Assembly (NCBI RefSeq): GCF_004339745.1
Contig: NZ_SMGP01000002.1
Span: 1,798,001-1,862,000 of the forward strand
DNA from: Paraburkholderia sp. BL9I2N2
GTDB lineage: Bacteria; Pseudomonadota; Gammaproteobacteria; Burkholderiales; Burkholderiaceae
Direction: 5' to 3'
DNA: 64,000 bases
The stretch's first letter is position 1, and each line of letters begins with the position of its first letter. The position numbers and the translations under genes were made by a program. Of the stretch, positions 1-8,779 are shown piece after piece. Below the pieces are notes generated by a model that was given only the letters and a program-made list of their open reading frames with translations, was not told the origin of the DNA and did no database searches.

Positions 1-538
1 AGCGTGTGAGTGCCGCCTGCACCGAGGGCCGCAACGCTTCCCATGCGCCCCGGCCGCCCCAGTAATCGACGAATGAAGCCGCCGCGCCCCGATAGTCGCC
101 ACAGGTCACGCCATCGGCGGTGCGCTTCGAGATGGCGATGATTTCCGCGAGCGCGTACGCTCCGTGCGCGCCCATCACCTTCAGCAGATGAAACGCCGAG
201 GGCTCGTAGAGCGTGATGCTCGCGATGCGCTCCGGCCGTTCGACGGCCGCGCGCAACGCCACGCCGCCGCCATACGAGTGGCCGACGAGATGCACCTTGC
301 CGCGCGAGGCGTCGATGATGCCGATCGTCCTCGCGGCCTCGTCGGCGAGCGTGAACGCGCGCTCGCCGCTCCACGGGCCCGTGCTATCGCAGCCGTAGTG
401 CTCGGGCGCGACGAACGCGTGGCGCGAACCCAGCGCTTCGCCGAGCTTGCGCCATTGCGCCGCTCCCGAGCCGGAGCAGTGCAGTGCGATCACCGACGTT
501 GCGGATGAGAAGGCTTGCGAAACGATAGTGCTATTCAT
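1..538 (-). CDS. alpha/beta hydrolase (3' end outside window)
   Basis: The reading frame opens at an ATG (538; another in-frame ATG lies at 547) and runs off the left edge, so the C-terminus is missing. The protein has a hydrophobic beta strand ending in HCSGSG, then the nucleophile elbow GHSYGG with the presumed catalytic Ser near residue 88; both are hallmarks of alpha/beta hydrolases. The Asp and His of the triad would partly lie outside the window. No clear Shine-Dalgarno distinguishes the two starts. The substrate cannot be deduced; esterase or C-C hydrolase are both possible. Confidence 0.8.
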   Translation of the reverse strand, partial: MNSTIVSQAFSSATSVIALHCSGSGAAQWRKLGEALGSRHAFVAPEHYGCDSTGPWSGERAFTLADEAARTIGIIDASRGKVHLVGHSYGGGVALRAAVERPERIASITLYEPSAFHLLKVMGAHGAYALAEIIAISKRTADGVTCGDYRGAAASFVDYWGGRGAWEALRPSVQAALTR

Positions 539-691
539 GTCGTTCATGGAACTCAGGAGTTGGGCGCACGGGTGCCGGATCGCGGAAGTCTCTACTATCG
601 GCGCGGCGCGGGCGGCTGGCTATGATCGAGACGCCGGCGCGCATGTCCAGGCGTCCAAACTGATTGAGAGAGGGCGCGTTGGTTTGTCGCG

Positions 692-838
692 TCAGCGGTC
701 AATCTCCGTTAAATGCATGCGGCGTTCGAGTTCGCCCATGTCGGCGGCGGACGCGAGATATTCGTCACGACGACTGTGTTCAGCACGGTCAAGTGCCTTT
801 TTCAGCAACGGGTAAAGATAGATGAGCAAGATAAGCAA
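692..838 (-). CDS. DUF3563 family small protein
   Basis: This 48-residue frame starts at TTG, with GGAGG placed five bases upstream. The protein has a short hydrophobic N-terminus (LILLIYLYPLL) and then a charged stretch (RAEHSRRDEYLASAAD, GELERRM). It matches what I remember of DUF3563, a family of about 50-residue Burkholderiaceae proteins with a conserved RR-x-YLA-x-(A/S)xDLxxLERR core. The function of the family is unknown. An upstream in-frame ATG at 928 would add 30 residues without family character and without a ribosome site, so I prefer the TTG. Confidence 0.65.
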   Translation of the reverse strand: MLILLIYLYPLLKKALDRAEHSRRDEYLASAADMGELERRMHLTEIDR

Positions 839-1229
839 GACGTCCTCCAGTTGGCGACCTGGTTGATTGCGTATCGCGCACGAACGGGCACGACACGTGG
901 GTTCCAGGCGTGCATCCGGTGGGGACATCCGAGTTCGATGGATGGGCGGGTCGTGCTACGGCTGGACGCAGCGTAATGCAGAGTCCATGCCAAATTGCAG
1001 CGAGCCTTGTCTGGCGGACGTTTAGCGATATTTGAGGGGCGCGGATGGGGCGAAGTGTCGTCGCGCGGCCGACGAATATTCGAGTGGAAGTCGGGCCGCG
1101 ACAGACACGTGCTCAGTAGTTGGCACGCTATACCGAGCGTCACGCTTCGGAAAGGGGCAAGAACTCAGTCACGAGTTCCAGTGTGAACGGCCGACTGCTG
1201 CGCGATGACATCGAGCATTCACTATCCAT
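839..1229. other. intergenic stretch, nothing recognised
   Basis: About 390 bases between the DUF3563 gene and the end of the porin. Open frames here are short, lack ribosome sites and do not resemble any family I know. No clear hairpin terminator was seen. Confidence 0.5.
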
Positions 1230-2384
1230 TTAGAACTGGTGGCGAACACCCACCATCGCACCCGTTTGATCCACCCCGGGCAATGGCGTAGAAGCGGGTG
1301 GAATCACGCCGCCATCAATCGTGAACGCAGCGTTGCGCTGGTTGAACATACGCCCTGCTGTGACGTACACGGAAGTGCGCTTGGACAATAAGTACGACAC
1401 ACGCGCTGCGATCACGGAAGCTCCCGCGGAACTCCCACCGTTGACCGATATATGACCGAACTGGGCGTCAAGCGCGATTTGTGGAACGGGAAAATAGGTC
1501 CCGCCAAGCCACCAATAGTTGCTGACCGCGTCGACAACAGTCGGCGTCTGCACCCCGTGATTAATTCGATGAAGGTATCCCGCACCGATCGTCGAGGTAC
1601 CCAGTTTCACGTAGCCGTCGATGACGGCACGTGTATCAGTTTGCGAGGTATTGGGCTGGGGCGAGCCAGGGCCGCCACCGCCGTAATTGCGGTCGATCGC
1701 CGTCGCCACGCCCCATGTCGCCGCTTCATATTTCACCATGGCAGACATTGACTTGCAGGCCCGCCAGTCCGTCGGCGACTGCCCGGCGCACCCGCCGGCC
1801 GGCGCGGAATCCACCGCGTCGCGCCCGAACGAATATGTCACGCCCACGGTCAGCCCCGATGACGTGAACGTGTAGGCGACCGCGTTGTCGAGCCGCGCTT
1901 GAGACAAGTACGGGTCCAGATCACCGGCGGCATAGACATTCGGCCCCATCGTGTCACCCGGCAAGGCCCAATAGATCTGAGAATATTGCCGGCCTAAAGA
2001 TAATGTCCCCCACCGCCCTGAAAGTCCGACATATGCCTGCCTGCCAAACAGGCGACCACCCTGATTCAGCGTCCCCTGTGACGGGGCGAAGCCCGACTCC
2101 AATACGAAAACCGCGCTGAGACCGCCACCCAGATCCTCCTTGCCACGCAAGCCCCACCTCGAGGGTATCGATGCCGTGAGCGACGGCATACGCACGACGC
2201 TGGACTGGTGAGCACCAACATTTGTCACGTACTCGATACCGGTATCGATAATCCCGTACAGAGTGACAGAGCTCTGTGCCTGCGATGCTCCCGGTGCACA
2301 TGCCGCAAGAGACGCGAGTCCCCACCAAATTGTCTGACGCCACGAGAAGGCACGTCCCGTCCGACCCAGCCTCGAACTCATCAT
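1230..2384 (-). CDS. Gram-negative porin (Burkholderia OmpC-like)
   Basis: Trimeric outer-membrane beta-barrel porin of the Neisseria/Burkholderia type, about 384 residues, the usual length. A signal peptide (hydrophobic core IWWGLASLAACAPG) should be cut after SQA near residue 36, giving the typical mature start QSSVTLYGIIDTG. The barrel ends in GVRHQF with the terminal Phe needed for outer-membrane insertion. PSRWGLRGKEDLGGG and GRQAYVGLSGRWGTLSLGRQ are standard porin strands. The start at 2384 has GGGAGA just upstream; a longer frame to 2495 would put an unlikely charged leader before the signal peptide. It is divergent from the hemerythrin-Rieske operon and may take up that operon's aromatic substrate. 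Confidence 0.92.
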   Translation of the reverse strand: MMSSRLGRTGRAFSWRQTIWWGLASLAACAPGASQAQSSVTLYGIIDTGIEYVTNVGAHQSSVVRMPSLTASIPSRWGLRGKEDLGGGLSAVFVLESGFAPSQGTLNQGGRLFGRQAYVGLSGRWGTLSLGRQYSQIYWALPGDTMGPNVYAAGDLDPYLSQARLDNAVAYTFTSSGLTVGVTYSFGRDAVDSAPAGGCAGQSPTDWRACKSMSAMVKYEAATWGVATAIDRNYGGGGPGSPQPNTSQTDTRAVIDGYVKLGTSTIGAGYLHRINHGVQTPTVVDAVSNYWWLGGTYFPVPQIALDAQFGHISVNGGSSAGASVIAARVSYLLSKRTSVYVTAGRMFNQRNAAFTIDGGVIPPASTPLPGVDQTGAMVGVRHQF

Positions 2385-2405
2385 CTGTCTCCCTTTGGTT
2401 AAATG

Positions 2406-2417
2406 CTTCCACGGAAG
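2406..2417. promoter_or_regulatory. palindromic operator candidate, porin side
   Basis: CTTCCACGGAAG is an inverted repeat with 5-base arms, 22 bases upstream of the porin start, and shares its core with the site at 2596-2611. A further TCTTCC follows at 2432-2437. The regulator is not known; an IclR-type or similar dimeric repressor would fit. Confidence 0.45.
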
Positions 2418-2595
2418 ATAATTTTTTGTCGTCTTCCCTGTCAAACGATTTGCCGTCGGGAGATACCCGCATCTGAAACGCCTGAGGCTTGTCATCGTCA
2501 GAAATGACGAGCCTTACCCACGAAATTCGCTGTGTTTGTGGGAATTTTCACATATTGGCGTTTGCCCTATCTCGACACTCATCGCCCAGAATAGT

Positions 2596-2611
2596 ATCTT
2601 CCGTGGAAGAT
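2596..2611. promoter_or_regulatory. palindromic operator candidate, hemerythrin side
   Basis: ATCTTCCGTGGAAGAT has 7-base perfect arms around a GT centre. It lies 44 bases upstream of the hemerythrin start and about 190 bases from the porin-proximal copy, so one regulator could control both divergent transcripts. Confidence 0.5.
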
Positions 2612-2654
2612 GTAATAGATTGACGTGATCAATTGAGCAGGAGTTCGTTGAAAA

Positions 2655-3173
2655 ATGAAGCAATTGAAAGATCACCAGACAAACCACGGTCGCGGTGCCG
2701 CACCGTCACCGAACCCAGCGTGGGAGAAGGATCGCGTGCTCTCCGGCTTCGCGTGGCATGACGACTACGCCCTTGGCCATCAGGCGATGGACGAGACCCA
2801 TCACGAGTTTGTCGCGTGTGTACACACGCTGCTGACAACGGACGACGAAAATCTCGAGAACGCGCTCGAAGCGTTTGCCGAGCATGCGCGCCGGCACTTT
2901 GACGACGAGGACGCCTCGATGCGCGAGACAGCCTACGGTTCAGCGGGCTGCCATATCGACGAGCACGCCGCCGTGCTCCGATCCCTCGACGAGGTACGCA
3001 CCATGTTGGCTGATGGACGGACCGAGGTCGTCCGCTCTCTTGCCAGAGCGCTGGTGGATTGGTTTCCGGAGCATGTGCGCGTGATGGACCAAGGTCTGGC
3101 GCGCTGGCTGGTTCAGCGAAAGTTGGGCGCCTCGCCAGTAGTCATCCGGCGTCGACTTCACATCGCCGCCTGA
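2655..3173 (+). CDS. bacteriohemerythrin
   Basis: Four-helix di-iron oxygen-binding protein of 172 residues. The ligand pattern is visible: DETHHE (His49), HFDDE (His81 and Glu85), HIDEH (His100 and His104) and a late HVRVMD. The first 30 residues are low-complexity and precede the family core FAWHDDYALGHQAMD. An AGGAG lies about 11 bases before the ATG. The next gene begins 32 bases after the stop, so it is probably the first gene of the oxygenase operon. An O2-storage or delivery role for the downstream Rieske enzymes is an attractive inference, not something the sequence shows. Confidence 0.88.
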   Translation: MKQLKDHQTNHGRGAAPSPNPAWEKDRVLSGFAWHDDYALGHQAMDETHHEFVACVHTLLTTDDENLENALEAFAEHARRHFDDEDASMRETAYGSAGCHIDEHAAVLRSLDEVRTMLADGRTEVVRSLARALVDWFPEHVRVMDQGLARWLVQRKLGASPVVIRRRLHIAA

Positions 3174-3205
3174 CACGCTCCCCTCTCTTTACGGCTATAT
3201 CCGTC

Positions 3206-4198
3206 ATGGAACACAAATCGACCCCTATGAACACTTTGCTGCGAGTCAAAGTCTCTGCCAAAACCTGGCTGGCGGACGACATTGCCGGCTATGACCTCTC
3301 GCCATTGGCGGATAGTGCACTGCCTGCCTTCGAAGCGGGCGCGCACATCGACCTACACGTGCCTGGTGGCCCCGTACGTCAGTACTCCTTGTATGAACTG
3401 CCGGGCGAATATCCCCGCTACCGGATTGGCGTGTTGCGCGATCCCCAATCCCGCGGCGGCTCGGTGCAGCTTCTCGATAACGTGCATGCGGGAGATACGC
3501 TCACGATCAGCGCCCCGCGCAATCACTTCAGCCTGCACAACGGTCAAAACAACCGTTCGATCCTGTTCGCGGGTGGCATCGGTATCACGCCGATCCTCTG
3601 CATGGCGCAGCAGTTGGCGCGCGAGCACCGCCCATTCGCGATGCACTACTGTGGGCGCACGCTGTCGCGCATGGCTTTCGTCGATCGCCTGCAACAAGCG
3701 CAGTTTGGCGACGATTCGCAGATGCGCGTGCACGTCGATGACGACGCCCCCGACCAGCAACTCGATGCCCGCTCCGCGATAGGCTCGCCCTCTTCCGACA
3801 AGCATCTTTACGTGTGTGGACCCAACGGCTTCATGGACCACATCCTGCAGACCGCGCGCGAACTCGGTTGGGACGAGGGACACCTGCACCGCGAATATTT
3901 CGCGGCAACGCCAATCGATTCTTCAGAGGACGGGCGGTTCGAAATCGAGATCGGCAGCAGTGGCCAGGTCATCGAGGTTCACGCGGATCAAAGTGCCGCG
4001 CACGCCTTGCTCGACGCCGGTTTCAACTTGCCATTGTCTTGCGAGCAAGGAGTTTGCGGCACCTGCATGACGAAGGTGCTGGCCGGCGCACCCGACCATC
4101 GAGATCTGTATCTGACGGACGAGGAGCGGGCACGCAACGACAGCTTCATGCCGTGCTGCTCGCGCGCCAAAACTTCCCGGCTGGTGCTCGATCTTTGA
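3206..4198 (+). CDS. VanB/PDR-type oxygenase reductase (flavin, 2Fe-2S)
   Basis: Electron-transfer partner for Rieske oxygenases, about 330 residues. The order is typical of phthalate dioxygenase reductase and VanB: a flavin-binding barrel with RQYSLY, a pyridine-nucleotide domain with GGIGITPIL and CGPNGFMD, then a C-terminal plant-type ferredoxin with CEQGVCGTC near residues 278-286 and a final Cys pair (MPCC). Start 3206 or the in-frame ATG at 3227; neither has a strong ribosome site. It is the only reductase in the window and sits directly before two oxygenase genes, so it probably serves both. Confidence 0.9.
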   Translation: MEHKSTPMNTLLRVKVSAKTWLADDIAGYDLSPLADSALPAFEAGAHIDLHVPGGPVRQYSLYELPGEYPRYRIGVLRDPQSRGGSVQLLDNVHAGDTLTISAPRNHFSLHNGQNNRSILFAGGIGITPILCMAQQLAREHRPFAMHYCGRTLSRMAFVDRLQQAQFGDDSQMRVHVDDDAPDQQLDARSAIGSPSSDKHLYVCGPNGFMDHILQTARELGWDEGHLHREYFAATPIDSSEDGRFEIEIGSSGQVIEVHADQSAAHALLDAGFNLPLSCEQGVCGTCMTKVLAGAPDHRDLYLTDEERARNDSFMPCCSRAKTSRLVLDL

Positions 4199-4243
4199 GG
4201 CCACCTGTTACTCACTGCCTGACACTGTAGCGAGGGGATCAAC

Positions 4244-5542
4244 ATGTTGACCAAGCAAGATAACGAATTGATGTGCCGTATCGGAGTAGGTACGGCCATG
4301 GGCGAGGCAATGCGCCGCTTCTGGCTGCCCGTCATCCAGTCGTCGGACATGCCGCAGGCGAATGGAGAGCCGCAGACGATAGAGCTGCTGGGTGAGCGGT
4401 TTGTCGTGTGGCGCGACCAGGATGGTCGCCCCGGCCTCTATGCAGAGGGTTGTCTGCACCGGGGTGCTTCAATGCAGTTGGCCCGTTCGGAGGGCGATGG
4501 CCTGCGCTGCATCTATCACGGCTGGAAGTTTGCGGTGGATGGGACTGTCCTCGAGACCCCGAACATCGAGGACCCGAAATTCAAGGAGCGCATCAAGGGA
4601 CGAACCTATCCAGTGCGGGAAGCGGGCGGCATCGTCTGGGGTTATCTGGGTCCCAAGGGTGAAGAGCCGCCCTTCCCGCACACGGCCTTCATGGACCAGC
4701 CGGACTCGCACCGCATCAACGCCTGCGCGGTCATCAACGCCAATTTCGTTCAGGTGATGGAAGGTCTCGTCGACTCATCGCATTTGACCGTCCTCCATAG
4801 TTCCGCCCTCGCGAGGACCAACGACTCCGATCTCGACTATGCGAAGAAGACTTTGCACATGCAGTTCGACGCAACCCCGAAGATCGAAGCAGACGAGACG
4901 GACTTCGGTTTCCACTATGTCGCAATCCGCCAAAACGGGGACAAACGTATCGCTCGAGTAACCGCATTCATCGCGCCTTGCTTCATCGCCAACGCGAACG
5001 GGGATGTCTGGCTTGCGATCGTCCCGGTTAGCGACGAGCGCTGCAACCTGTATCACGTGTGGTGGGACGCCGAAAAGCGCATTGGCGTAGAACCGTTGCG
5101 CAGTGAGCAACTCACGTTCGTGGGCCTGGATCAGCCGACGCTGCGCAAGTACGGGATGACGACCGACACCTGTGACTCGTCGGCCGCGATGTCCGTCGCC
5201 AATGGCTATCGCCAGGACCGCGTGCAGCAGCGCAATGGCCACTTCACCGGTTTCGACGGCATCACGCAGGAAGACGCCGCATGCAGCGTGTCGAGCGGCG
5301 CGATTCGCGACCGCTCGCAGGAGATGCTATCCACGGCCGATATCGCGATCAGCCGTCTTCAGCGCTGCTTGTTGGCGTACGCCCGGGCGGCCCGTGACCA
5401 GCAGGAGATAGCCGCGCTGCGAGCGGACGCTGGCAGCGCAATAGGCGTGTCCGGTGAGATCGGTATCGACGAGAACTGGCGCACCCTGGTTCCGCACCAT
5501 CGGATCGTTTCGTCCCATGGTGCACGTGCAGAGCGCAGTTAA
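4244..5542 (+). CDS. Rieske oxygenase alpha subunit (phthalate dioxygenase/VanA type), copy 1
   Basis: 432 residues. The Rieske cluster motif is C70-x-H72 (CLHRG) and C89-x2-H92 (CIYHGW). The mononuclear iron site is Glu174, Asp178, His181 and His186 (EGLVDSSHLTVLH), with the bridging Asp intact. The N-terminus MLTKQDNELMCRIG and the length match the single-subunit phthalate 4,5-dioxygenase/phenoxybenzoate dioxygenase group, which needs a PDR-type reductase such as the preceding gene. It would hydroxylate or O-demethylate an aromatic acid; the substrate is unknown. A ribosome site (AGGGG) precedes the ATG. Confidence 0.9.
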   Translation: MLTKQDNELMCRIGVGTAMGEAMRRFWLPVIQSSDMPQANGEPQTIELLGERFVVWRDQDGRPGLYAEGCLHRGASMQLARSEGDGLRCIYHGWKFAVDGTVLETPNIEDPKFKERIKGRTYPVREAGGIVWGYLGPKGEEPPFPHTAFMDQPDSHRINACAVINANFVQVMEGLVDSSHLTVLHSSALARTNDSDLDYAKKTLHMQFDATPKIEADETDFGFHYVAIRQNGDKRIARVTAFIAPCFIANANGDVWLAIVPVSDERCNLYHVWWDAEKRIGVEPLRSEQLTFVGLDQPTLRKYGMTTDTCDSSAAMSVANGYRQDRVQQRNGHFTGFDGITQEDAACSVSSGAIRDRSQEMLSTADIAISRLQRCLLAYARAARDQQEIAALRADAGSAIGVSGEIGIDENWRTLVPHHRIVSSHGARAERS

Positions 5543-5569
5543 TAACGGAAGTCAGGAAAGGAGCATTAA

Positions 5570-6838
5570 ATGTTGAGCCACGCAGACAACGAGATTCTTT
5601 GCCGTATCGGTCCGGGTACCCCAGGAGGAAACCTGATGCGACGCTTCTGGCACCCGGTGTGCACCTCGGCCCAATTGCCGCATCCGGACTGCGCGCCACT
5701 GCGCGTCCGACTGCTCGGCGAGAACTATGTCGCGTTCCGGGACACCGAGGGCAAGGTCGGCTTTCTGGAAGAGCTGTGCATGCACCGGGGCGCATCGCTC
5801 GCACTGGGAAGGGTCGAGGAAGGCGGCATCCGCTGCCTCTATCACGGCTGGAAGTTCAGCGCGTCCGGCACCGTCATGGAAACGCCGAACCACGCCGATC
5901 CGAAATACGCTACACGGATGAAGGCGCCGGCCTTTCCAGTGCGCGAGGAAGGCGGCATCGTCTGGGCGTATGTGGGCCCAATCGAGTTGCTCCCGGCGTT
6001 TTCCCGCTATGCCTTCATGGACGCGGAACCGAACCACCGCGTCGTGCTGCGCGTCAACGTCGCCTGCAACTATCTGCAACTGGTGGAGGGTGGAGAGGAC
6101 AGCTCTCATGTCGGCGTGCTGCACACCAACATGGCACGCCCAGGCTGGAAAGACAACGAGTTCACACGCAACCCTGACGTAATCAATCCTGCTGCGCTTG
6201 CATCCAATGACCTTGAACCGGCTCTGAAAATCGAAGAGACGGCCTTCGGTTTCCACTATGTCGCGCTGCGCAAGACCAATGAGCCGGGAGTCCGTAATGC
6301 ACGCGTAGTCCCATTTATCGTCCCGTACGGCCGCATCATTCCTGCCCCGGCGTTTCAGTTCACCGTCCTCGAAGTCCCCGAACACGACACGCACACCAGC
6401 ACCTACATCGTCGTTCATGGCGACGCTCCGGTGAGCGAAGAGAAGATCATCGAGTTGCTCGGGCTGAACGACCCTACGTACTATGACCGCAAGAATTGCA
6501 CGTTCACGGCTAGCTGGACCGACACCTTCGGCCAGAATCGCGAGCTGATGAAGGAAAGCTGGACCGGATTGCGCGGCGTCGAGGTGGAGGACGCCACGAT
6601 CGGATTGTCTCAAGGGCCGCTCTACGACCGTTCGCGCGAGCATCTGGTGCCTGCCGACCAGGCTGTCGTGCGTGTGCGCCGCGTGCTGCTGGATTCGATC
6701 AAGCGTGTGACGCAGAACCAGCAGCCGCCCGCGCTCGGCCTCGACCTTCGGGGCGTGAGCGCCTGTGACCGACAACTCGAAGACGGTGTAGCCTGGCAAG
6801 AGCTGCTGCCTTCACATCGCCAGGTAGTGGCAGCCTGA
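5570..6838 (+). CDS. Rieske oxygenase alpha subunit (phthalate dioxygenase/VanA type), copy 2
   Basis: 422 residues, clearly paralogous to the preceding gene (similar N-terminus MLSHADNEILCRIG and the same spacing of motifs). The Rieske ligands are C70/H72 (CMHRG) and C89/H92 (CLYHGW); the catalytic iron site is Glu173, Asp177, His180 and His185 (EGGEDSSHVGVLH). All key residues are present in both copies, so neither looks dead. The C-terminal halves, which line the substrate pocket, diverge most. AAGGAG precedes the ATG. The two could act on different substrates, act successively, or form a mixed trimer. Confidence 0.9.
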   Translation: MLSHADNEILCRIGPGTPGGNLMRRFWHPVCTSAQLPHPDCAPLRVRLLGENYVAFRDTEGKVGFLEELCMHRGASLALGRVEEGGIRCLYHGWKFSASGTVMETPNHADPKYATRMKAPAFPVREEGGIVWAYVGPIELLPAFSRYAFMDAEPNHRVVLRVNVACNYLQLVEGGEDSSHVGVLHTNMARPGWKDNEFTRNPDVINPAALASNDLEPALKIEETAFGFHYVALRKTNEPGVRNARVVPFIVPYGRIIPAPAFQFTVLEVPEHDTHTSTYIVVHGDAPVSEEKIIELLGLNDPTYYDRKNCTFTASWTDTFGQNRELMKESWTGLRGVEVEDATIGLSQGPLYDRSREHLVPADQAVVRVRRVLLDSIKRVTQNQQPPALGLDLRGVSACDRQLEDGVAWQELLPSHRQVVAA

Positions 6839-6851
6839 GGAGGAGACTCGC

Positions 6852-7676
6852 ATGAGCAACAACATCCATAACGACGTTCCGGACTACTTGTCCTTGTTAC
6901 GACTCGACGGTCGCGGTTTTGTAGTGCTTGGCGCCGGCCAGGGTATCGGCGCGCAGACCGTTCATGCACTGGCTCAGGCCGGTGCTCGCGTGCTCTGCGT
7001 CGACCGCGACGAGACGCTCGCCCGGAACATTGCAGACGCCGTGGCCGGGATACCGTGCGTGGCGGACGCAACATCGCGCGTCGACATGCAGCGCGTGTTC
7101 GACACCGCGCGGCTGCATTTCGGCCGCGTCCATGGCGTCGTCGATATCATCGGTGTCGCGGGAATCAAGCCGCTATCCGCCGTCGACGATGCGTCGTGGG
7201 ACCAGCAATTCGATATCGTCGTACGCCACGCGTACCTCGCGATTCAAATTGCCGGTGAAATGATGAAGGCGGATGGTGGCGGCACCTTTGCGTTTGTCGG
7301 CTCGCTCGCCGGCGATCGCGCGGTGCCGAACGAGGTTGCCTACGCGGCCTCGAAGGCGGCATTGCATCACCTCGTGCGCTGCGCGGGTGTTGAGTATGCC
7401 CCCCACAACGTGCGCATCAATGCAGTGTCTCCGGGTTTCGTCCGCACGCCGCGACTTAATCAGCGTCTGGACGAATCAACGTGGACGACAGTCGGTCGTG
7501 CGATTCCGATTGGCCGGGCTGCCACGCCGGCGGAAATCGCGGGCCACCTGCTATTCCTTGCCTCCGACCTGAGCGCCCATATGGCCGGTGAGATCATCAC
7601 TGTGGATGGCGGCCTCAGCGTCGTTGCCGCCATTCCCGCCATTACGTTCGCTCCCTCCACGACCCCGACCCCCTGA
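6852..7676 (+). CDS. short-chain dehydrogenase/reductase
   Basis: 274-residue classical SDR: the cofactor motif GAGQGIG at residues 27-33, catalytic Ser near 151 (FVGSLAG) and Y164-x3-K168 (YAASK). AGGAGGAG lies directly upstream and the gap to the oxygenase gene is 13 bases, so they are co-transcribed. In ring-hydroxylating pathways an SDR often oxidises a cis-dihydrodiol or an alcohol intermediate; which of these applies here is inference. Confidence 0.88.
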   Translation: MSNNIHNDVPDYLSLLRLDGRGFVVLGAGQGIGAQTVHALAQAGARVLCVDRDETLARNIADAVAGIPCVADATSRVDMQRVFDTARLHFGRVHGVVDIIGVAGIKPLSAVDDASWDQQFDIVVRHAYLAIQIAGEMMKADGGGTFAFVGSLAGDRAVPNEVAYAASKAALHHLVRCAGVEYAPHNVRINAVSPGFVRTPRLNQRLDESTWTTVGRAIPIGRAATPAEIAGHLLFLASDLSAHMAGEIITVDGGLSVVAAIPAITFAPSTTPTP

Positions 7677-7684
7677 AATCAACG

Positions 7685-8629
7685 ATGTCTTCTTCCTCTC
7701 AAAACCACATCCACCCGTCGCTTCGCGCTCTCGCTGCAAATGCCGCAGCGAAACCGAGCATGGCGGAGGTGAGCCCCGAGGAGGCGCGTGCAGGCATCGC
7801 CGCACGCACTGCCGCACGGGAGCCCGGCCCCCGTATCGACAAGGTTTTCGATCTCATGATTCCGGGCCTCGACGCCGAAATCCCCGTACGCATCTACCAT
7901 CCAAAGGGCGCCACAGGGGTCACGATGGCCTTTCACGGCGGCGGATGGCTGATGGGCAATCGGGACAGCTTCGACGCGGTATGCCGGCATCTGGCCAACG
8001 ACTCCGGACTAGCGGTGGCCAGTGTCGACTATCGGCTCGCGCCTGAGCATCCCTTCCCTGCAGCGTTGGACGACGTGTGGGCCGCGACCTGCTGGGTCGC
8101 CGAGCACGGGCACACGCTGGGCCTTCCGTCCGAACGTTTGACCGTGTTCGGCGAGTCGGCCGGCGGCAATCTCGCGGCAGTGGTCTGCCTGCTTGCCCGG
8201 GACCACGCCAAGCCGCGCATCCTCGCCCAGGCACTCGTCTATCCTGCAACAGATGCTCGTCAGCAGATGGCCTCGCTATCCACCTATGCTGAAGGCTTCA
8301 TGCAGCGCAAGGCCGACGTCGAGTACGCATTCCGCACGTACGCACTCGATCATGGTGTGACGCCAACAACCTGGAAGCTCTCGCCGCTCCTTGCCGACAA
8401 CCACGCGGGACTACCGCCGGCCATCGTTACCACCGCTGAGTGTGATGCCGTGCGCGACGATGGCGAAGCCTACGCGCGGAGATTGGCCGAGGCGGGCGTC
8501 CCGGTGACGTGCGTGCGATACCTCGGCATGCTGCATACCTTTTACAGCATGCGCGGCCAAGTCGACGCGGCGGCGCTGGCCCAGCGCCAGATAGCCGACA
8601 TGTTGCGCAATGCGGTGCAAGCGGTATAA
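7685..8629 (+). CDS. HSL-family alpha/beta hydrolase (esterase)
   Basis: 314 residues with the hormone-sensitive-lipase family signature: the oxyanion HGGGW near residue 84 and the nucleophile GESAGGN with Ser near 158. A late EAYARRLAEAGV and a terminal His region (LHTFYSM) complete the typical fold. It begins 8 bases after the SDR stop, in the same operon. It probably cleaves an ester or lactone produced or taken up by the pathway. Confidence 0.87.
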   Translation: MSSSSQNHIHPSLRALAANAAAKPSMAEVSPEEARAGIAARTAAREPGPRIDKVFDLMIPGLDAEIPVRIYHPKGATGVTMAFHGGGWLMGNRDSFDAVCRHLANDSGLAVASVDYRLAPEHPFPAALDDVWAATCWVAEHGHTLGLPSERLTVFGESAGGNLAAVVCLLARDHAKPRILAQALVYPATDARQQMASLSTYAEGFMQRKADVEYAFRTYALDHGVTPTTWKLSPLLADNHAGLPPAIVTTAECDAVRDDGEAYARRLAEAGVPVTCVRYLGMLHTFYSMRGQVDAAALAQRQIADMLRNAVQAV

Positions 8630-8779
8630 GGACGACTATCCTCCAAGCGGAACTACTCGGCCGCGCGCCTGATCTTTGACGCGTCGTCGGAAAATTTACG
8701 TACAATTGTGCGCGGCCATATTGAGCCAGTCCCGCTAAAATTTGCCGGGAGTGAACATCCTTCCAGGGAAGTCATCGAG

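Noticed and set aside
5552..6799. A 415-codon open frame on the minus strand
   Set aside because: Antisense to the second Rieske oxygenase gene, which has all its motifs on the plus strand.
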